Assembly (NCBI RefSeq): GCF_003788635.1 | Contig: NZ_AYKH01000044.1 | Span: 62,001-126,000, forward strand | Origin: Salinisphaera orenii subsp. orenii MK-B5 | Lineage (GTDB): Bacteria; Pseudomonadota; Gammaproteobacteria; Nevskiales; Salinisphaeraceae | Length of the DNA stretch: 64,000 bases | Direction of reading: 5' to 3' | Shown: piece after piece, positions 48,679 to 57,310 of the stretch | How positions within the stretch are numbered: the stretch's first letter is position 1 | How the letters are laid out: every line of letters starts with the position of its first letter | Notes under the pieces: generated by a model | What the model was told of the DNA's origin: nothing | Seen by the model: only the letters and a program-made list of their open reading frames with translations | Database searches by the model: none | Translations under genes and position numbers: made by a program

Positions 48679-50487
48679 ATGACGCGCAAAGGCTCTTCCC
48701 GAACCCGTCGCCGCCGGGCGGCCGCCACCCCCGAGGGCGGTGATCCGCTCGCCGAAGGCATGGCGCTGCACCGCGCGGGCCGACTCGAGGCCGCGGAGCG
48801 CTGCTACCGCCGTCTGCGGCGTCGCGATGCCGGTTACGGCGAGGCCCTGCGTCTGCGCGCCGTGCTCGCGCATCAGCAGCGACGGCCGGAAGACGCCATC
48901 GCACTGCTGCGGCGCGCCGCCGAACAGCAGCCCCGCAATCCGGTGGTGCATCACACGCTGGCGGAGATCCTCCGCGCGGTCGGGCGCGATGCGGAGGCCG
49001 TTCCGGCCTATCGACGCGCCCGGGCGCTGGATCCGCAGCGTCATGCCACCGGCATCGATCTCGCCGACACCCTGGCCGCGGTGGGCGAATCCGACGAGGC
49101 GCTCGCGGTCTATCGCGCGGTGGCCGAGGCCGCGCCTGGCCACGACGACGCCCACGAACGCATCGCGATGCTCTGTCACGAGCGCGGCGAGCCCGGCGCG
49201 GCGCGCGCCGAGCTCGAGCGCTGGCGGGCGGCGGCCGGCTCGGCCGCGGCCACCCGACGGCGTCTGGGGGCGGCGTATGCCGCCATCGGCGCCTACGTGG
49301 AGGCGGCGGCGATCCATCGTGCGCAGATCGCCGCGGCGCCCGGGGACGCCGCCGCCTGTGCCGCGCTCGGCGGCGTGCTCCAGAGTCAGGGTGAGTTTGA
49401 GGAATCGCGCCGCTGGTTCGAGCGCGCCCTCGATATCGACCCCGGGCTGGGTTGGGTTTATGCCGCGCTGGTTGCCGACCGCGGCTACCGGCTGCCCGCC
49501 GAGCGCGAGGCCGCGCTCGGCGCGCGGGTCGAGGCCGAGAATACCGAGCCGACCGCGGGCATGCACATGCACTTCGCCCTCGGTCAGCTGCACGACCGGC
49601 GACGCGAGCATGCGCAGGCGTTCGACCATTTCCGGGCCGGCAATCGCCTGCACGCCGCGGCCGCACCCTTCGATCCGGCCACGTTCAGCGACCGCGTCGA
49701 CCGCATCATCGCCACGTGCAGCCCGACGTTCTTCGCCGAACGCGCCCACCTCGGCGATCCCAGCGAACGGCCGGTCTTCATCGTCGGCATGCCGCGCTCG
49801 GGCACCAGCCTGGTCGAGCAGATCATCGCCAGCCATCCACAGGCCCACGGCGCCGGTGAACTGGACGATATCCGCCGCATGGTCCGGGAGCTGCCCGCGC
49901 GGCTGGGCACGCGCCGACGCTATCCCGAATGCCTGGCCGATATCGACGCCGCCGGCGCGGGGGCGCTGGCCGAGCGCTATCTGGGCGCGCTCGACGCGCG
50001 CGCGCCGGCGGCGGCCCGGGTGACGGACAAGATGCCCTTCAACATGCTCTGGCTGGGACTGATCGCGCTGCTGTTTCCGAACGCCCGCGTGATCTACTGC
50101 CGGCGCGACGCGCTGGACAACTGCCTGTCCTGCTATTTCCAGATCTTCAGCCGCGGCCTGCGGTTCGCCTACGATCTGACGCATCTCGGCCACGTGTATC
50201 GCGAGCACGAGCGGCTGATGGCGCACTGGCGGCAGGCCCTGCCGTTGACGCTGCACACCGTGGATTACGAGACCCTGGTCGCCGAGGGCGAGGCCGGTAT
50301 CCGGCGGCTGATCGACTGCGCCGGCCTGCCCTGGGACGATCGCTGCCTGGATTTCCACCGCAGCGAACGCGAGGTGCGCACGGCCAGCGTCTGGCAGGTC
50401 CGCCAACCCGTATACGGCTCATCGGTGGCGCGCTGGCGCGCGTACGCGCCCTGGCTGGGGACGCTGCGCGAGGCGCTGGCGCGCTGA
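48679..50487 (+). CDS. TPR-repeat sulfotransferase family protein
   Basis: In this 602-residue protein, residues about 20-300 are tandem TPRs (for example AEILRAVGRDAEAVPAYRRARALDP). Residues about 355-600 are a sulfotransferase domain. The PAPS 5'-phosphosulfate loop is FIVGMPRSGTSLVEQ, the 3'-phosphate motif is YCRRDALDNCLSCYF. The acceptor is unknown; such fusions are common in marine proteobacteria and may modify proteins or glycans. There is no signal peptide. It is followed 27 bp later by the exonuclease gene. Confidence 0.92.
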   Translation: MTRKGSSRTRRRRAAATPEGGDPLAEGMALHRAGRLEAAERCYRRLRRRDAGYGEALRLRAVLAHQQRRPEDAIALLRRAAEQQPRNPVVHHTLAEILRAVGRDAEAVPAYRRARALDPQRHATGIDLADTLAAVGESDEALAVYRAVAEAAPGHDDAHERIAMLCHERGEPGAARAELERWRAAAGSAAATRRRLGAAYAAIGAYVEAAAIHRAQIAAAPGDAAACAALGGVLQSQGEFEESRRWFERALDIDPGLGWVYAALVADRGYRLPAEREAALGARVEAENTEPTAGMHMHFALGQLHDRRREHAQAFDHFRAGNRLHAAAAPFDPATFSDRVDRIIATCSPTFFAERAHLGDPSERPVFIVGMPRSGTSLVEQIIASHPQAHGAGELDDIRRMVRELPARLGTRRRYPECLADIDAAGAGALAERYLGALDARAPAAARVTDKMPFNMLWLGLIALLFPNARVIYCRRDALDNCLSCYFQIFSRGLRFAYDLTHLGHVYREHERLMAHWRQALPLTLHTVDYETLVAEGEAGIRRLIDCAGLPWDDRCLDFHRSEREVRTASVWQVRQPVYGSSVARWRAYAPWLGTLREALAR

Positions 50488-50514
50488 AGCCATCCACACC
50501 ACAGGGGCAGGCAC

Positions 50515-51528
50515 ATGACCGCCGTCATCGAGGTCACCGACCGGGGGCTCTACTGTCGCGCCGGGGATTTCCACATCGATCCCTGGCGGCCGGTGCCGCG
50601 CGCGCTGATCACCCATGCGCACGCCGATCACGCCCGCAGCGGTCATGGCCGCTACTGGGCCACGGCCGCCTCGGCGCCGATTCTCTACAAGCGCCTGGGC
50701 CAGAACATCGATCTTGTGGGTGTCGATTACGGCGAAACCCTCGAGTTCGGCGCCGCGCGGGTGTCGTTTCATCCGGCCGGGCATGTGCTCGGCAGCGCCC
50801 AGATCCGGGTCGAGGCGGGCGGCGAAGTCTGGGTCGCCTCCGGCGACTACAAGCGCGACCGCGACCCGACCTGTGCGGCGTTCGAGGTCGTGCCCTGCGA
50901 TACCTTCATCACCGAGGCGACCTTCGCGCTGCCCGTCTATCGCTGGGCGGATACCGCCGTGGTCGCGGCCGATATCCATGCCTGGTGGCAGGCCAATGCG
51001 GCGGCCGGCAAGACCAGCGTGCTGTTCGGCTATTCGCTCGGCAAGGCCCAGCGGCTGCTGGCCGAGCTCACCCGCTATACCGAGGCCACCGTCTATCTGC
51101 ACGGCGCGCTGGTGCCGCTCACCGGGATCTATCGCGACGCCGGGGTGCACATGCTCCCCACCGAGCCGGTCAGCGCCCAGGGCGCCAGGGCCGATTTCAG
51201 CGGCGCGCTGGTCATGGCGCCGCCCTCGGCCGCGGGCTCGCGCTGGATGCGCCGCTTCAAGCGCCACGAGACCGGTTTCGCCTCCGGCTGGATGCGTATC
51301 CGCGGCAACCGCCGCCGGCGCGGCTACGATCGTGGCTTCGTGCTTTCCGACCACGCCGACTGGCCGGGCCTGATCGAGACCATCGAACAGACCGGCGCGA
51401 CGCGCGTGCTCGCCACCCACGGGCGTACCGACGTGCTGGTGGCCTACCTGCGTGAGCGCGGCATCGATGCCGGCCCGCTGGCCACCGAATACGCCGACAG
51501 CGCCGAGGACGAGGCCGCGGCCGACTGA
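50515..51528 (+). CDS. Ligase-associated DNA exonuclease (metallo-beta-lactamase fold)
   Basis: This 337-residue protein resembles the beta-CASP nucleases annotated as ligase-associated exonucleases. It has the zinc motif THAHADHARSGH, HPAGHVLGSAQI, the Asp of VASGDYKRD and the C-terminal LSDHADWPGL. These proteins usually lie next to an ATP-dependent DNA ligase and a Lhr-like helicase, in a presumed DNA repair cluster. Neither is within the window, so this gene seems separated from its usual partners. The neighbours are a TPR-sulfotransferase and a patatin. Confidence 0.92.
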   Translation: MTAVIEVTDRGLYCRAGDFHIDPWRPVPRALITHAHADHARSGHGRYWATAASAPILYKRLGQNIDLVGVDYGETLEFGAARVSFHPAGHVLGSAQIRVEAGGEVWVASGDYKRDRDPTCAAFEVVPCDTFITEATFALPVYRWADTAVVAADIHAWWQANAAAGKTSVLFGYSLGKAQRLLAELTRYTEATVYLHGALVPLTGIYRDAGVHMLPTEPVSAQGARADFSGALVMAPPSAAGSRWMRRFKRHETGFASGWMRIRGNRRRRGYDRGFVLSDHADWPGLIETIEQTGATRVLATHGRTDVLVAYLRERGIDAGPLATEYADSAEDEAAAD

Positions 51529-52229
51529 TCCCGCAGGCGCGTATCCGGTGCGTTATGCTGATATTCGGTAGTGCACGATGCATGAGGCAGCCACCATGGT
51601 TCGAGCGAGGTTCGCGACGGGATGGGTCCGGAACAACGCCGCGACGCGTTGCCGCGACGGCATCATCGATGCCCGCGTCGGCCATGTCGGCGATGCCGTG
51701 GTCGGCCGGGCCGAGACCGAGCCGGTGCGCCTGCGTCGGGCCGATCGGCTCGACGCGTTCCGGGTCCCGCACGATCCGCCCGGCCCCCATCGGCGGGGGC
51801 CGGACGTCGGTTCCCGATGTCGCTCGGCGACGTTCACCGACGACGCAGCGCCGGCCGAGGCCGTCCGCGCGGGCCTCCCGATCCGTGAGCCGCTGTCGAC
51901 CGTCCATCAGGCCGAGTGCGTCGACCAGTGCTATCTCGGCCGTGTCGGCGGTGTCCGTTGCTAGTGCGTTGTTTTACCTTTGCTCGTGTCGTCAGCGAAA
52001 CGAGAGGCGGTCGGATACAGGGCACGCCACGCCGCCCGGGGTGGAAACCTCGTTGCAACCACGAAACACCGCGGGTGGTCGGCACCGGTTTCGCTCACGG
52101 GGTGCCTGACTCAGGACGCCGGTGTGGCGTCGCAGCCTTGTCGATGGCTAGGCCACCGGCGGCGTGCTGTGCCTGGGTGACTCGGGCAGACTCTGCTGAC
52201 ACGGAATAAGCTACGCCGGGAGCGCCGAT
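51529..52229. other. Gene-poor interval between exonuclease and patatin
   Basis: This is about 700 bp. The only frame with coding-like base use is 51578-51964, listed separately. The rest shows no convincing gene, terminator or repeat copy. The last 20 bp carry a GGGAG site for the patatin TTG start. Confidence 0.4.
51578..51964 (+). CDS. Doubtful hypothetical ORF
   Basis: This is a 128-codon frame beginning MHEAATMVRARFATGWVRNN. About four fifths of third positions are G or C, against about three fifths of second positions, which is coding-like. But it has no clear ribosome site, no recognised domain and little hydrophobic core. It could be a remnant of a real gene. A TATGCT hexamer lies 26 bp before the start. 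Confidence 0.25.
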   Translation: MHEAATMVRARFATGWVRNNAATRCRDGIIDARVGHVGDAVVGRAETEPVRLRRADRLDAFRVPHDPPGPHRRGPDVGSRCRSATFTDDAAPAEAVRAGLPIREPLSTVHQAECVDQCYLGRVGGVRC

Positions 52230-53738
52230 TTGGGGGGACGGGCCAGAACGCAAGTCAGCACGCCCGCGGGTACCGGTCGTTCGGCCGATGCCGGCGACGG
52301 CCGCGCCCGGGACGAGCGCGAGCGCCTGCAGCTCCAACGCATGGAGCGTTCGCTCGTTCGCGCCTGGCTGGCCGCGCCGTCGGTGCTGGCGCCGGCGGAC
52401 TACGAATGTCTGCGCTATGCCTTCGGGCTCGCGCGGCTGCACGTCTTCCGACCGGCCGGTCAGCCTCGTGACGTGCGCGTCAACCCGGAGGCCGTCGCCC
52501 CGCTTCGCGGCTGGCTGCTCGGCCATCTGCACGACAGCCTGCGCGGCGGCGAGGCGGCCGAGGCCAAGCTTGCCGTCTGTCGCGAGGCTGCCGCCCAGGT
52601 CCGCGCCCGGGCGATCGAGCTGCGCCGGCGTCTGCTGGCCGATCACCGGGACGACTTCGACGCCGCCGCACTCGACCGCGAGGCCGGGCGCCGGGCGCTG
52701 GTGGTGGTCGCCGGCGGCGGCGGCGGCGCCGGCTACGTCTATGCCGGCGCCTATGCGCGGCTGATGGAGGCGGGACTGATTCCCGACTACATCGTCGGCA
52801 ACTCGATCGGCGCCATACTCGGGATCTTCCGCGCCCAGCGCCGCCACGGCGACGTCAACGAGTACGTCGAGTTCGCGCGCCGGGTCAAGAACGCCGACAT
52901 CTTCAGCGCCGTGCGCCGGCGCAGCGAATTCTGCATGCCGGGGCTGCTGCATCTGCATCTGCGGGCGCTGCATCAGCGCATGGCCATCGGCGATCTGCGC
53001 CGGCCGCTGCGGCTCGATGAAATGGAGATTCCGCTGGATCTGGTGGTCGCCGGCATCCGCCGCCGGCCCTACGAGCGCCTGCCCTCGGACATCCGCTCGC
53101 CGGAGACCGGCATGGCCCGCTGGTTGCCGATGTGGCTGCAGGTCGCCGCCCGCTTCACCCGGCTGCTGCAGTTCTTCAACGCCGACATGGTCGAGCCCAT
53201 CGTGCTCGGCCGCGACAGCGATACCCGTCAGGTGCACGCCGTGGATGCGGCCGGCTTCTCGGCGGCCGTGCCCAGCATCCTGCAGTACGAGCCGGGCCCC
53301 GGCGCCGGCGTGACCCGCGAGATCTTCGCCGAGCTCATGGCGCGGCACGAACTGGCCGCCATCGTCGACGGCGGTGTCGCCGACAACGTGCCGGCGCGCA
53401 CCGCCTGGCGCGGTGTGGCGGCCGGGCGAGCGGGCACCCGCAACGCCTATTATCTGGCGTTCGACTGTTTCTTCCCGCGAATGGATCCCAAGAACCTCTG
53501 GCTGTGGCCGATCATGCAGACCGTACAGATGCAGATGCGGGTCAACCGCGTCTATGCCGACACCATGGTGCGTTTCCAGGAGACGCTCTCGCCGCTCAAT
53601 ATCGTGCCCGGGGGCGACGCGCTCGATCTGTCCGTGGGCTGGGGCTATCAGGAGATGGATCGCCATCTACCGGAAGTGCGTGAAATGCTGCGCCCCGTCT
53701 CGCTCGACCGGGCGGCGCCGGCCGCGCGCGCCTCGTGA
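52230..53738 (+). CDS. Patatin-like phospholipase
   Basis: The TTG at 52230 follows GGGAG by 7 nt and is the best start, giving 502 residues; the next in-frame ATG is about 37 codons later. A helical N-terminal region of about 155 residues precedes the patatin domain. That domain has the glycine-rich oxyanion loop VVAGGGGGAGYVYAGAYARL, the nucleophile Ser in VGNSIGA and the catalytic Asp in VDGGVADN. It has no signal peptide. Bacterial patatins hydrolyse phospholipids or act as effectors. The stop overlaps the next gene's GTG (GTGA), linking it to a membrane protein. Confidence 0.9.
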   Translation: MGGRARTQVSTPAGTGRSADAGDGRARDERERLQLQRMERSLVRAWLAAPSVLAPADYECLRYAFGLARLHVFRPAGQPRDVRVNPEAVAPLRGWLLGHLHDSLRGGEAAEAKLAVCREAAAQVRARAIELRRRLLADHRDDFDAAALDREAGRRALVVVAGGGGGAGYVYAGAYARLMEAGLIPDYIVGNSIGAILGIFRAQRRHGDVNEYVEFARRVKNADIFSAVRRRSEFCMPGLLHLHLRALHQRMAIGDLRRPLRLDEMEIPLDLVVAGIRRRPYERLPSDIRSPETGMARWLPMWLQVAARFTRLLQFFNADMVEPIVLGRDSDTRQVHAVDAAGFSAAVPSILQYEPGPGAGVTREIFAELMARHELAAIVDGGVADNVPARTAWRGVAAGRAGTRNAYYLAFDCFFPRMDPKNLWLWPIMQTVQMQMRVNRVYADTMVRFQETLSPLNIVPGGDALDLSVGWGYQEMDRHLPEVREMLRPVSLDRAAPAARAS

Positions 53739-54766
53739 CCATACGCGACGAGGCCCCGAGCCCGGGCGACATCGCAGACGGCCGGCGGACGCCGCGCGAG
53801 CGGCTCTACCTGCTGTGGGATTTCTCGATCATCGCGCTGGTCTCGGCCAATCTCGCGCTGATCCTGTTCGATGCCCTGTTCGCCGTGGGCTCGTTCGCCG
53901 GGCTGTTCGAGGCGGTCTGGCCGGCCGGCCACCAGTGGTACAAGAGCGCGGTCCACGAGAACTTCGTCACCATCGACCTGGTCTTCGTCGCCATCTTCGT
54001 GACCGATGTGCTTGCCGGCTGGGCGCTGGCGATCGCTGAGAAACGCCATTACCGTTGGTATTTCTATCCGTTCGTGCGCTGGTACGACGTGCTCGGCTGC
54101 ATTCCGGTGGCCGGCTTCCGCATGCTGCGCGTGCTGCGCGTGATCTCGATCGTCGTGCGGCTGCAGCGCCTGGGCGTCATCGATGTCCGTAACTGGGCCG
54201 TCTACAAGCACGCGATGATCTACTACGACATCGTGGTCGAAGAGATCTCCGACCGCGTGGTGATCAAGGTGCTCTCCGGCGCGCAGGAGGAGCTTCAGCA
54301 CGGCGGCAACGAACTCTCGCGCAAGGTCGTGCGCGATGTCGTCCAGCCGCGCCGGCAGCGGCTGGTGCAGTCCGCCAGCACGCATCTGGAGGAGGCGATC
54401 GTCAGCGCCTATCAGGCCAACCGAGAGCAGCTGCAGGCCTATGTCGCCGCGGTGGTCAATCGCGGTGTGGAGCAGAACCCGGCGCTGAAGAATCTCGAGC
54501 GGGTGCCGATGCTGGGCAGTTTCGTCAGCCAGGCGCTGGACCAGACGATCACCGACACGGTGAACAACGTGCTCGATGAGGCCGTGGCCGGGCTGTCCTC
54601 GGAGGATTTCGACGCGCTGGTGCAGAACGTCACCGACAGCGTGATCTCGCGGCTCGTCGACGAGGACATCGCCGAGACCTCCGAGCTGCGCGACGCGATC
54701 GTGGAAGTGCTGGATCTGGTCAAGGAACAGGTCGCCGTGCAGCGCTGGCGCGAGCACTTCGAGTAA
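53735..54766 (+). CDS. Voltage-sensor-like membrane protein without a pore domain
   Basis: This 343-residue protein is coupled to the patatin gene by a 4-bp overlap. Four helices match S1-S4 of voltage-gated channels: S1 about residues 28-48, S2 at VTIDLVFVAIFVTDVLAGWA, S3 at RWYDVLGCIPVAG, and S4 at FRMLRVLRVISIVVRLQR with Arg at every third position. No S5-pore-S6 follows. The remaining 190 residues are soluble, mostly helical, and probably oligomerise. This resembles Hv1 or voltage-sensing-phosphatase layouts more than a channel. The function is unknown. Confidence 0.78.
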   Translation: MTIRDEAPSPGDIADGRRTPRERLYLLWDFSIIALVSANLALILFDALFAVGSFAGLFEAVWPAGHQWYKSAVHENFVTIDLVFVAIFVTDVLAGWALAIAEKRHYRWYFYPFVRWYDVLGCIPVAGFRMLRVLRVISIVVRLQRLGVIDVRNWAVYKHAMIYYDIVVEEISDRVVIKVLSGAQEELQHGGNELSRKVVRDVVQPRRQRLVQSASTHLEEAIVSAYQANREQLQAYVAAVVNRGVEQNPALKNLERVPMLGSFVSQALDQTITDTVNNVLDEAVAGLSSEDFDALVQNVTDSVISRLVDEDIAETSELRDAIVEVLDLVKEQVAVQRWREHFE

Positions 54767-54788
54767 TCTCGGGGGACAACGTCACCGG

Positions 54789-55820
54789 ATGAGAGCCGCC
54801 ATGCACCACCCTCGCCATCGATCCCGCCGTGCGGTCGCGGCGACCTGCTGCATGCTTCTGGCCCTCGTGCTGGCCGGCTGCGATTGGAGCGAGGAGCTGG
54901 GGCTGAGCGGCGACGATGCGGACGAAGCCGACGGCACGCCGCCGGTGGCCGAGACCCGCGTGCCCGGCCTTCGTCTCGTGGCCTCGGAGCGGAGTTTCGA
55001 CAACAGCTACGATGCGCTGGTCGACGCGATTTCAATCCGGACCACTGTCGGCATCATCGCCGTCGATCATCGCGCGAATGCGGCCGGCGTGACGGGCAGC
55101 CTGCGGCCCACCCGCGTGCTCATCTACGATCCGGTCAACCGTACGGCGCCGCTGATCGCGGCCGACCCCAGGGCCGCGCTGGATCTGCCCCCGGCCATGC
55201 TCGTCTACCGTGACGGCGCGGACGAGACCGGCATCGCCTACAACAGCGCGGCCTATCTGGCCGCCCGGCACGATCTGGACGATGCCGAGGACGGCGCGCT
55301 CGAGGGGTTGGCGGACGAACAGCAGGCGATCGCGGAAGAGGCGGCCGCCGCCGATGTCGAAGACCCCGATTCCGCGGCCGGCATCGGCGAGAGCGAAGGC
55401 ATCGAACAGCGCGAGAGTGAAGCCGGTTTCGCGGCCACCGTGAATGCGCTCACCGCCGCGATCAACGACGACGCCGATCTCGGGCTGATCGATCGTGTCG
55501 ATCTGCAGGCGCGGGCCAACAGCACCGGGCGTGCGCTGGACCCGGCCTTCCTGTTCTTCGTCTCCGCGCCCGAGGACGCGACCGCGCTGCTGCGCGGGGC
55601 CCAGACCGCCGGCATCGATCTGCCGCTGCGCCTGCTCGTCACCCAGGCCGAGGACGGCACCGTCGCCATCCACTGGAACGATCCCGCCTTCATCGCCGAG
55701 CGCCACGGCATCACCGATCGCGACGACAGCGTGGCCGATCTCGCCGAGCGCCTGGAGGCGTTGGCCGACACCGCCGCGGACGCCACGACCGCAGGCGCCG
55801 CCGGCAGCGAGCCGCTCTAG
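54789..55820 (+). CDS. Lipoprotein with two DUF302 domains
   Basis: This is a 343-residue lipoprotein with lipobox LAGC (Cys31). The first DUF302 domain, about residues 58-155, reads GLRLVASERSFDNSYDALVD at its start and has VLIYDPVNRT and AMLVYRD later. The second (about 210-315) has diverged but keeps LDPAFLFFVSAPE and RLLVTQAEDG, with an acidic linker of about 50 residues between. DUF302 proteins are of unknown function; some bind haem or metals. It is 22 bp after the voltage-sensor gene, with a terminator 200 bp downstream. Confidence 0.85.
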   Translation: MRAAMHHPRHRSRRAVAATCCMLLALVLAGCDWSEELGLSGDDADEADGTPPVAETRVPGLRLVASERSFDNSYDALVDAISIRTTVGIIAVDHRANAAGVTGSLRPTRVLIYDPVNRTAPLIAADPRAALDLPPAMLVYRDGADETGIAYNSAAYLAARHDLDDAEDGALEGLADEQQAIAEEAAAADVEDPDSAAGIGESEGIEQRESEAGFAATVNALTAAINDDADLGLIDRVDLQARANSTGRALDPAFLFFVSAPEDATALLRGAQTAGIDLPLRLLVTQAEDGTVAIHWNDPAFIAERHGITDRDDSVADLAERLEALADTAADATTAGAAGSEPL

Positions 55821-56020
55821 CGCCCGTCAATACGGCATGCGGGCCCGCCCCGTCGCTAGGCGCTTCCGGAAAATGGACCCTGGGCGGCAAGACAACGTCG
55901 TGCGCGCCGCACAGTCACTTTCCCGCCCGCGTGCAACGGCGCTGCCTGCCGAACCTTGCCAATTCATGGGGCGTTTGGACCCTCGGGTTGGGCTGCCCGT
56001 GAAATTATTAACCCGGCGCC

Positions 56021-56046
56021 AAAACAGCTGAATCATCAGCTGTTTT
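56021..56046. terminator. Bidirectional terminator between DUF302 and mepK genes
   Basis: AAAACAGCTGA (56021-56031) pairs perfectly with TCAGCTGTTTT (56036-56046) around ATCA. The A4 and T4 ends fit use from both strands, between two converging genes. Confidence 0.7.
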
Positions 56047-56144
56047 CAACGCGCTTAAAAATAGAGGCCGGCGCAATTTTGTTCTCTACTTTCAAGCGCT
56101 TCGCGGCCTATGGCCGCTGCGAGCACGCTAGCGCATGCTTGCTC

Positions 56145-56184
56145 TATCAACCCGGCATGAACTTATTTTCGTGCCGGGTTGATA
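56145..56184. repeat. Perfect 13-bp inverted repeat
   Basis: TATCAACCCGGCA (56145-56157) is repeated inverted as TGCCGGGTTGATA (56172-56184). With two more pairs inside, the stem is 15 bp around an A/T-rich loop. No T-run follows. Confidence 0.6.
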
Positions 56185-56194
56185 ACCATGGGTG

Positions 56195-56303
56195 CCCGGC
56201 AGCGTTGCACGTGTTGATCATGGTGCGCTGCGATCGGCAACTCGCGCCTTGTGGAACACGAGGTGCGGTCTCCAACGCGGCGTTCGCATGGCGTGTTGAA
56301 GGC
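56195..56303 (-). mobile_element. Dispersed 290-bp element, fragment D
   Basis: About 110 bp match one end of copy A in the same orientation. The best conserved part is GTGCGGTCTCCAACGCGG, followed by a degenerate end (GTGTTGAAGGCC where copy A has GTCAACAGGCC). The rest of the element is missing, so this is a truncated, older copy. Confidence 0.55.
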
Positions 56304-56348
56304 CTCCGTCCGTATTCCCGTGAGCGGCGCTGCGGATCGCTCGGGGGC

Positions 56349-57302
56349 TCACCAGCGCGCGCGGTAGCCGCGGGCGTCGATGTGCACGAACGGCCCGTGG
56401 TGGGCATTGGCCGGGTAGGCGCTCAGGCCGCCGATCAGCTCGGGATGGGCCGCGTTCACGGTTTCCACGAGATCCGCCAGCCAGGCCGCATCGCGGGTAT
56501 CGACGGTGCCGTCGCCGTTGAGGTCGTCCATGCGGTCGTCGCCGTCGGCGTCCACGTAGATGTCGGCGGCGCCGCCGAACAGATGTCGGCTGTAGCGGGT
56601 GGTGTTGCCGATGTCGGCGTTGTACCAGGGCGTGCGGTAGCCGCTCATCACGGTGATGGTGTCGAGGGGAAAGCCGGCCTCGGCGAGTGCGCCGTGCAGG
56701 CGTTCGAGCTTGTCCAGCAGTCGCGGCTGCACCAGCACGTACTTCGGCCAGTGCTCCGGCTGCTGATGGCAGAGAAACTGGTCAAGCCGGAAATGCGGCG
56801 ACAGGCGGGTATCGCGGTTGGCGGGCGTCACCCGGATCAGCCCCGCCGGCGGCGCCGTGTCGGGCCGCCCGGCCTGGGGTTGCGGTTCGTAGCGGCCGAT
56901 GCGAAAGCCGTCCAGCGTGCGTCGCGCGTGATCCACCGGCGTCTTGACGAAGACGTTGAGGCGTACCTCCGCGGTGCCGCCCTCCGCGTGCACCACCAGC
57001 GGGTAGAGGCCGGGCCGCTCGGGGGCGCGCCAGCGCCAGGCGCGGCTGCCGGGCACGCCGGTGATGCGACCGCGGCCGCCGGTCTGCAGCACGGCCGCCT
57101 GGCCGGCGGCCAGGCCCGTCGCCCGGATGGGCAGCGTCCGGCCGGGCATGACGAAGGCGGCGAGGACATCGCCGCCTTCGCGCTGGTCGCCGGCGTGCAC
57201 GGTGAAGCGCGAGGGCGGCGCGTCCCGGGCCTCGGCCGCGGGCGCGATCGCCGCGCCCGCGACGAGCGCGAGCACCAGGCACAGTGTCCGCACCCGATGC
57301 AT
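56349..57302 (-). CDS. mepK: MepK-like peptidoglycan endopeptidase (YcbK, peptidase M15 family)
   Basis: This is a 317-residue exported protein with a signal peptide ending AEA (about residue 25). Residues about 30-150 form a beta-rich domain not found in the short E. coli MepK. The C-terminal peptidase M15 domain has VMSGYRTPWYNADIG, the zinc ligands in SRHLFGGAADIYVD and the HGPFVHIDARG motif. An inserted segment DADGDDRMDDLNGDGTVD looks like a calcium-binding EF-hand or dockerin-type loop. It lies 8 bp after ldtD; in E. coli MepK cleaves the 3-3 cross-links made by LdtD. Confidence 0.88.
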   Translation of the reverse strand: MHRVRTLCLVLALVAGAAIAPAAEARDAPPSRFTVHAGDQREGGDVLAAFVMPGRTLPIRATGLAAGQAAVLQTGGRGRITGVPGSRAWRWRAPERPGLYPLVVHAEGGTAEVRLNVFVKTPVDHARRTLDGFRIGRYEPQPQAGRPDTAPPAGLIRVTPANRDTRLSPHFRLDQFLCHQQPEHWPKYVLVQPRLLDKLERLHGALAEAGFPLDTITVMSGYRTPWYNADIGNTTRYSRHLFGGAADIYVDADGDDRMDDLNGDGTVDTRDAAWLADLVETVNAAHPELIGGLSAYPANAHHGPFVHIDARGYRARW

Positions 57303-57310
57303 CGGCCGGC

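Larger units (their letters stand above)
55981..56190. other. AT-rich intergenic patch with hairpins
   Basis: This 0.2-kb patch is clearly richer in A/T than the rest of the window. It contains a perfect terminator (56021), GCGGCC-TAT-GGCCGC at about 56103-56118 and a 13-bp inverted repeat (56145). No gene is recognised. It adjoins the repeat fragment D, so it may be the remains of an insertion. Confidence 0.45.
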
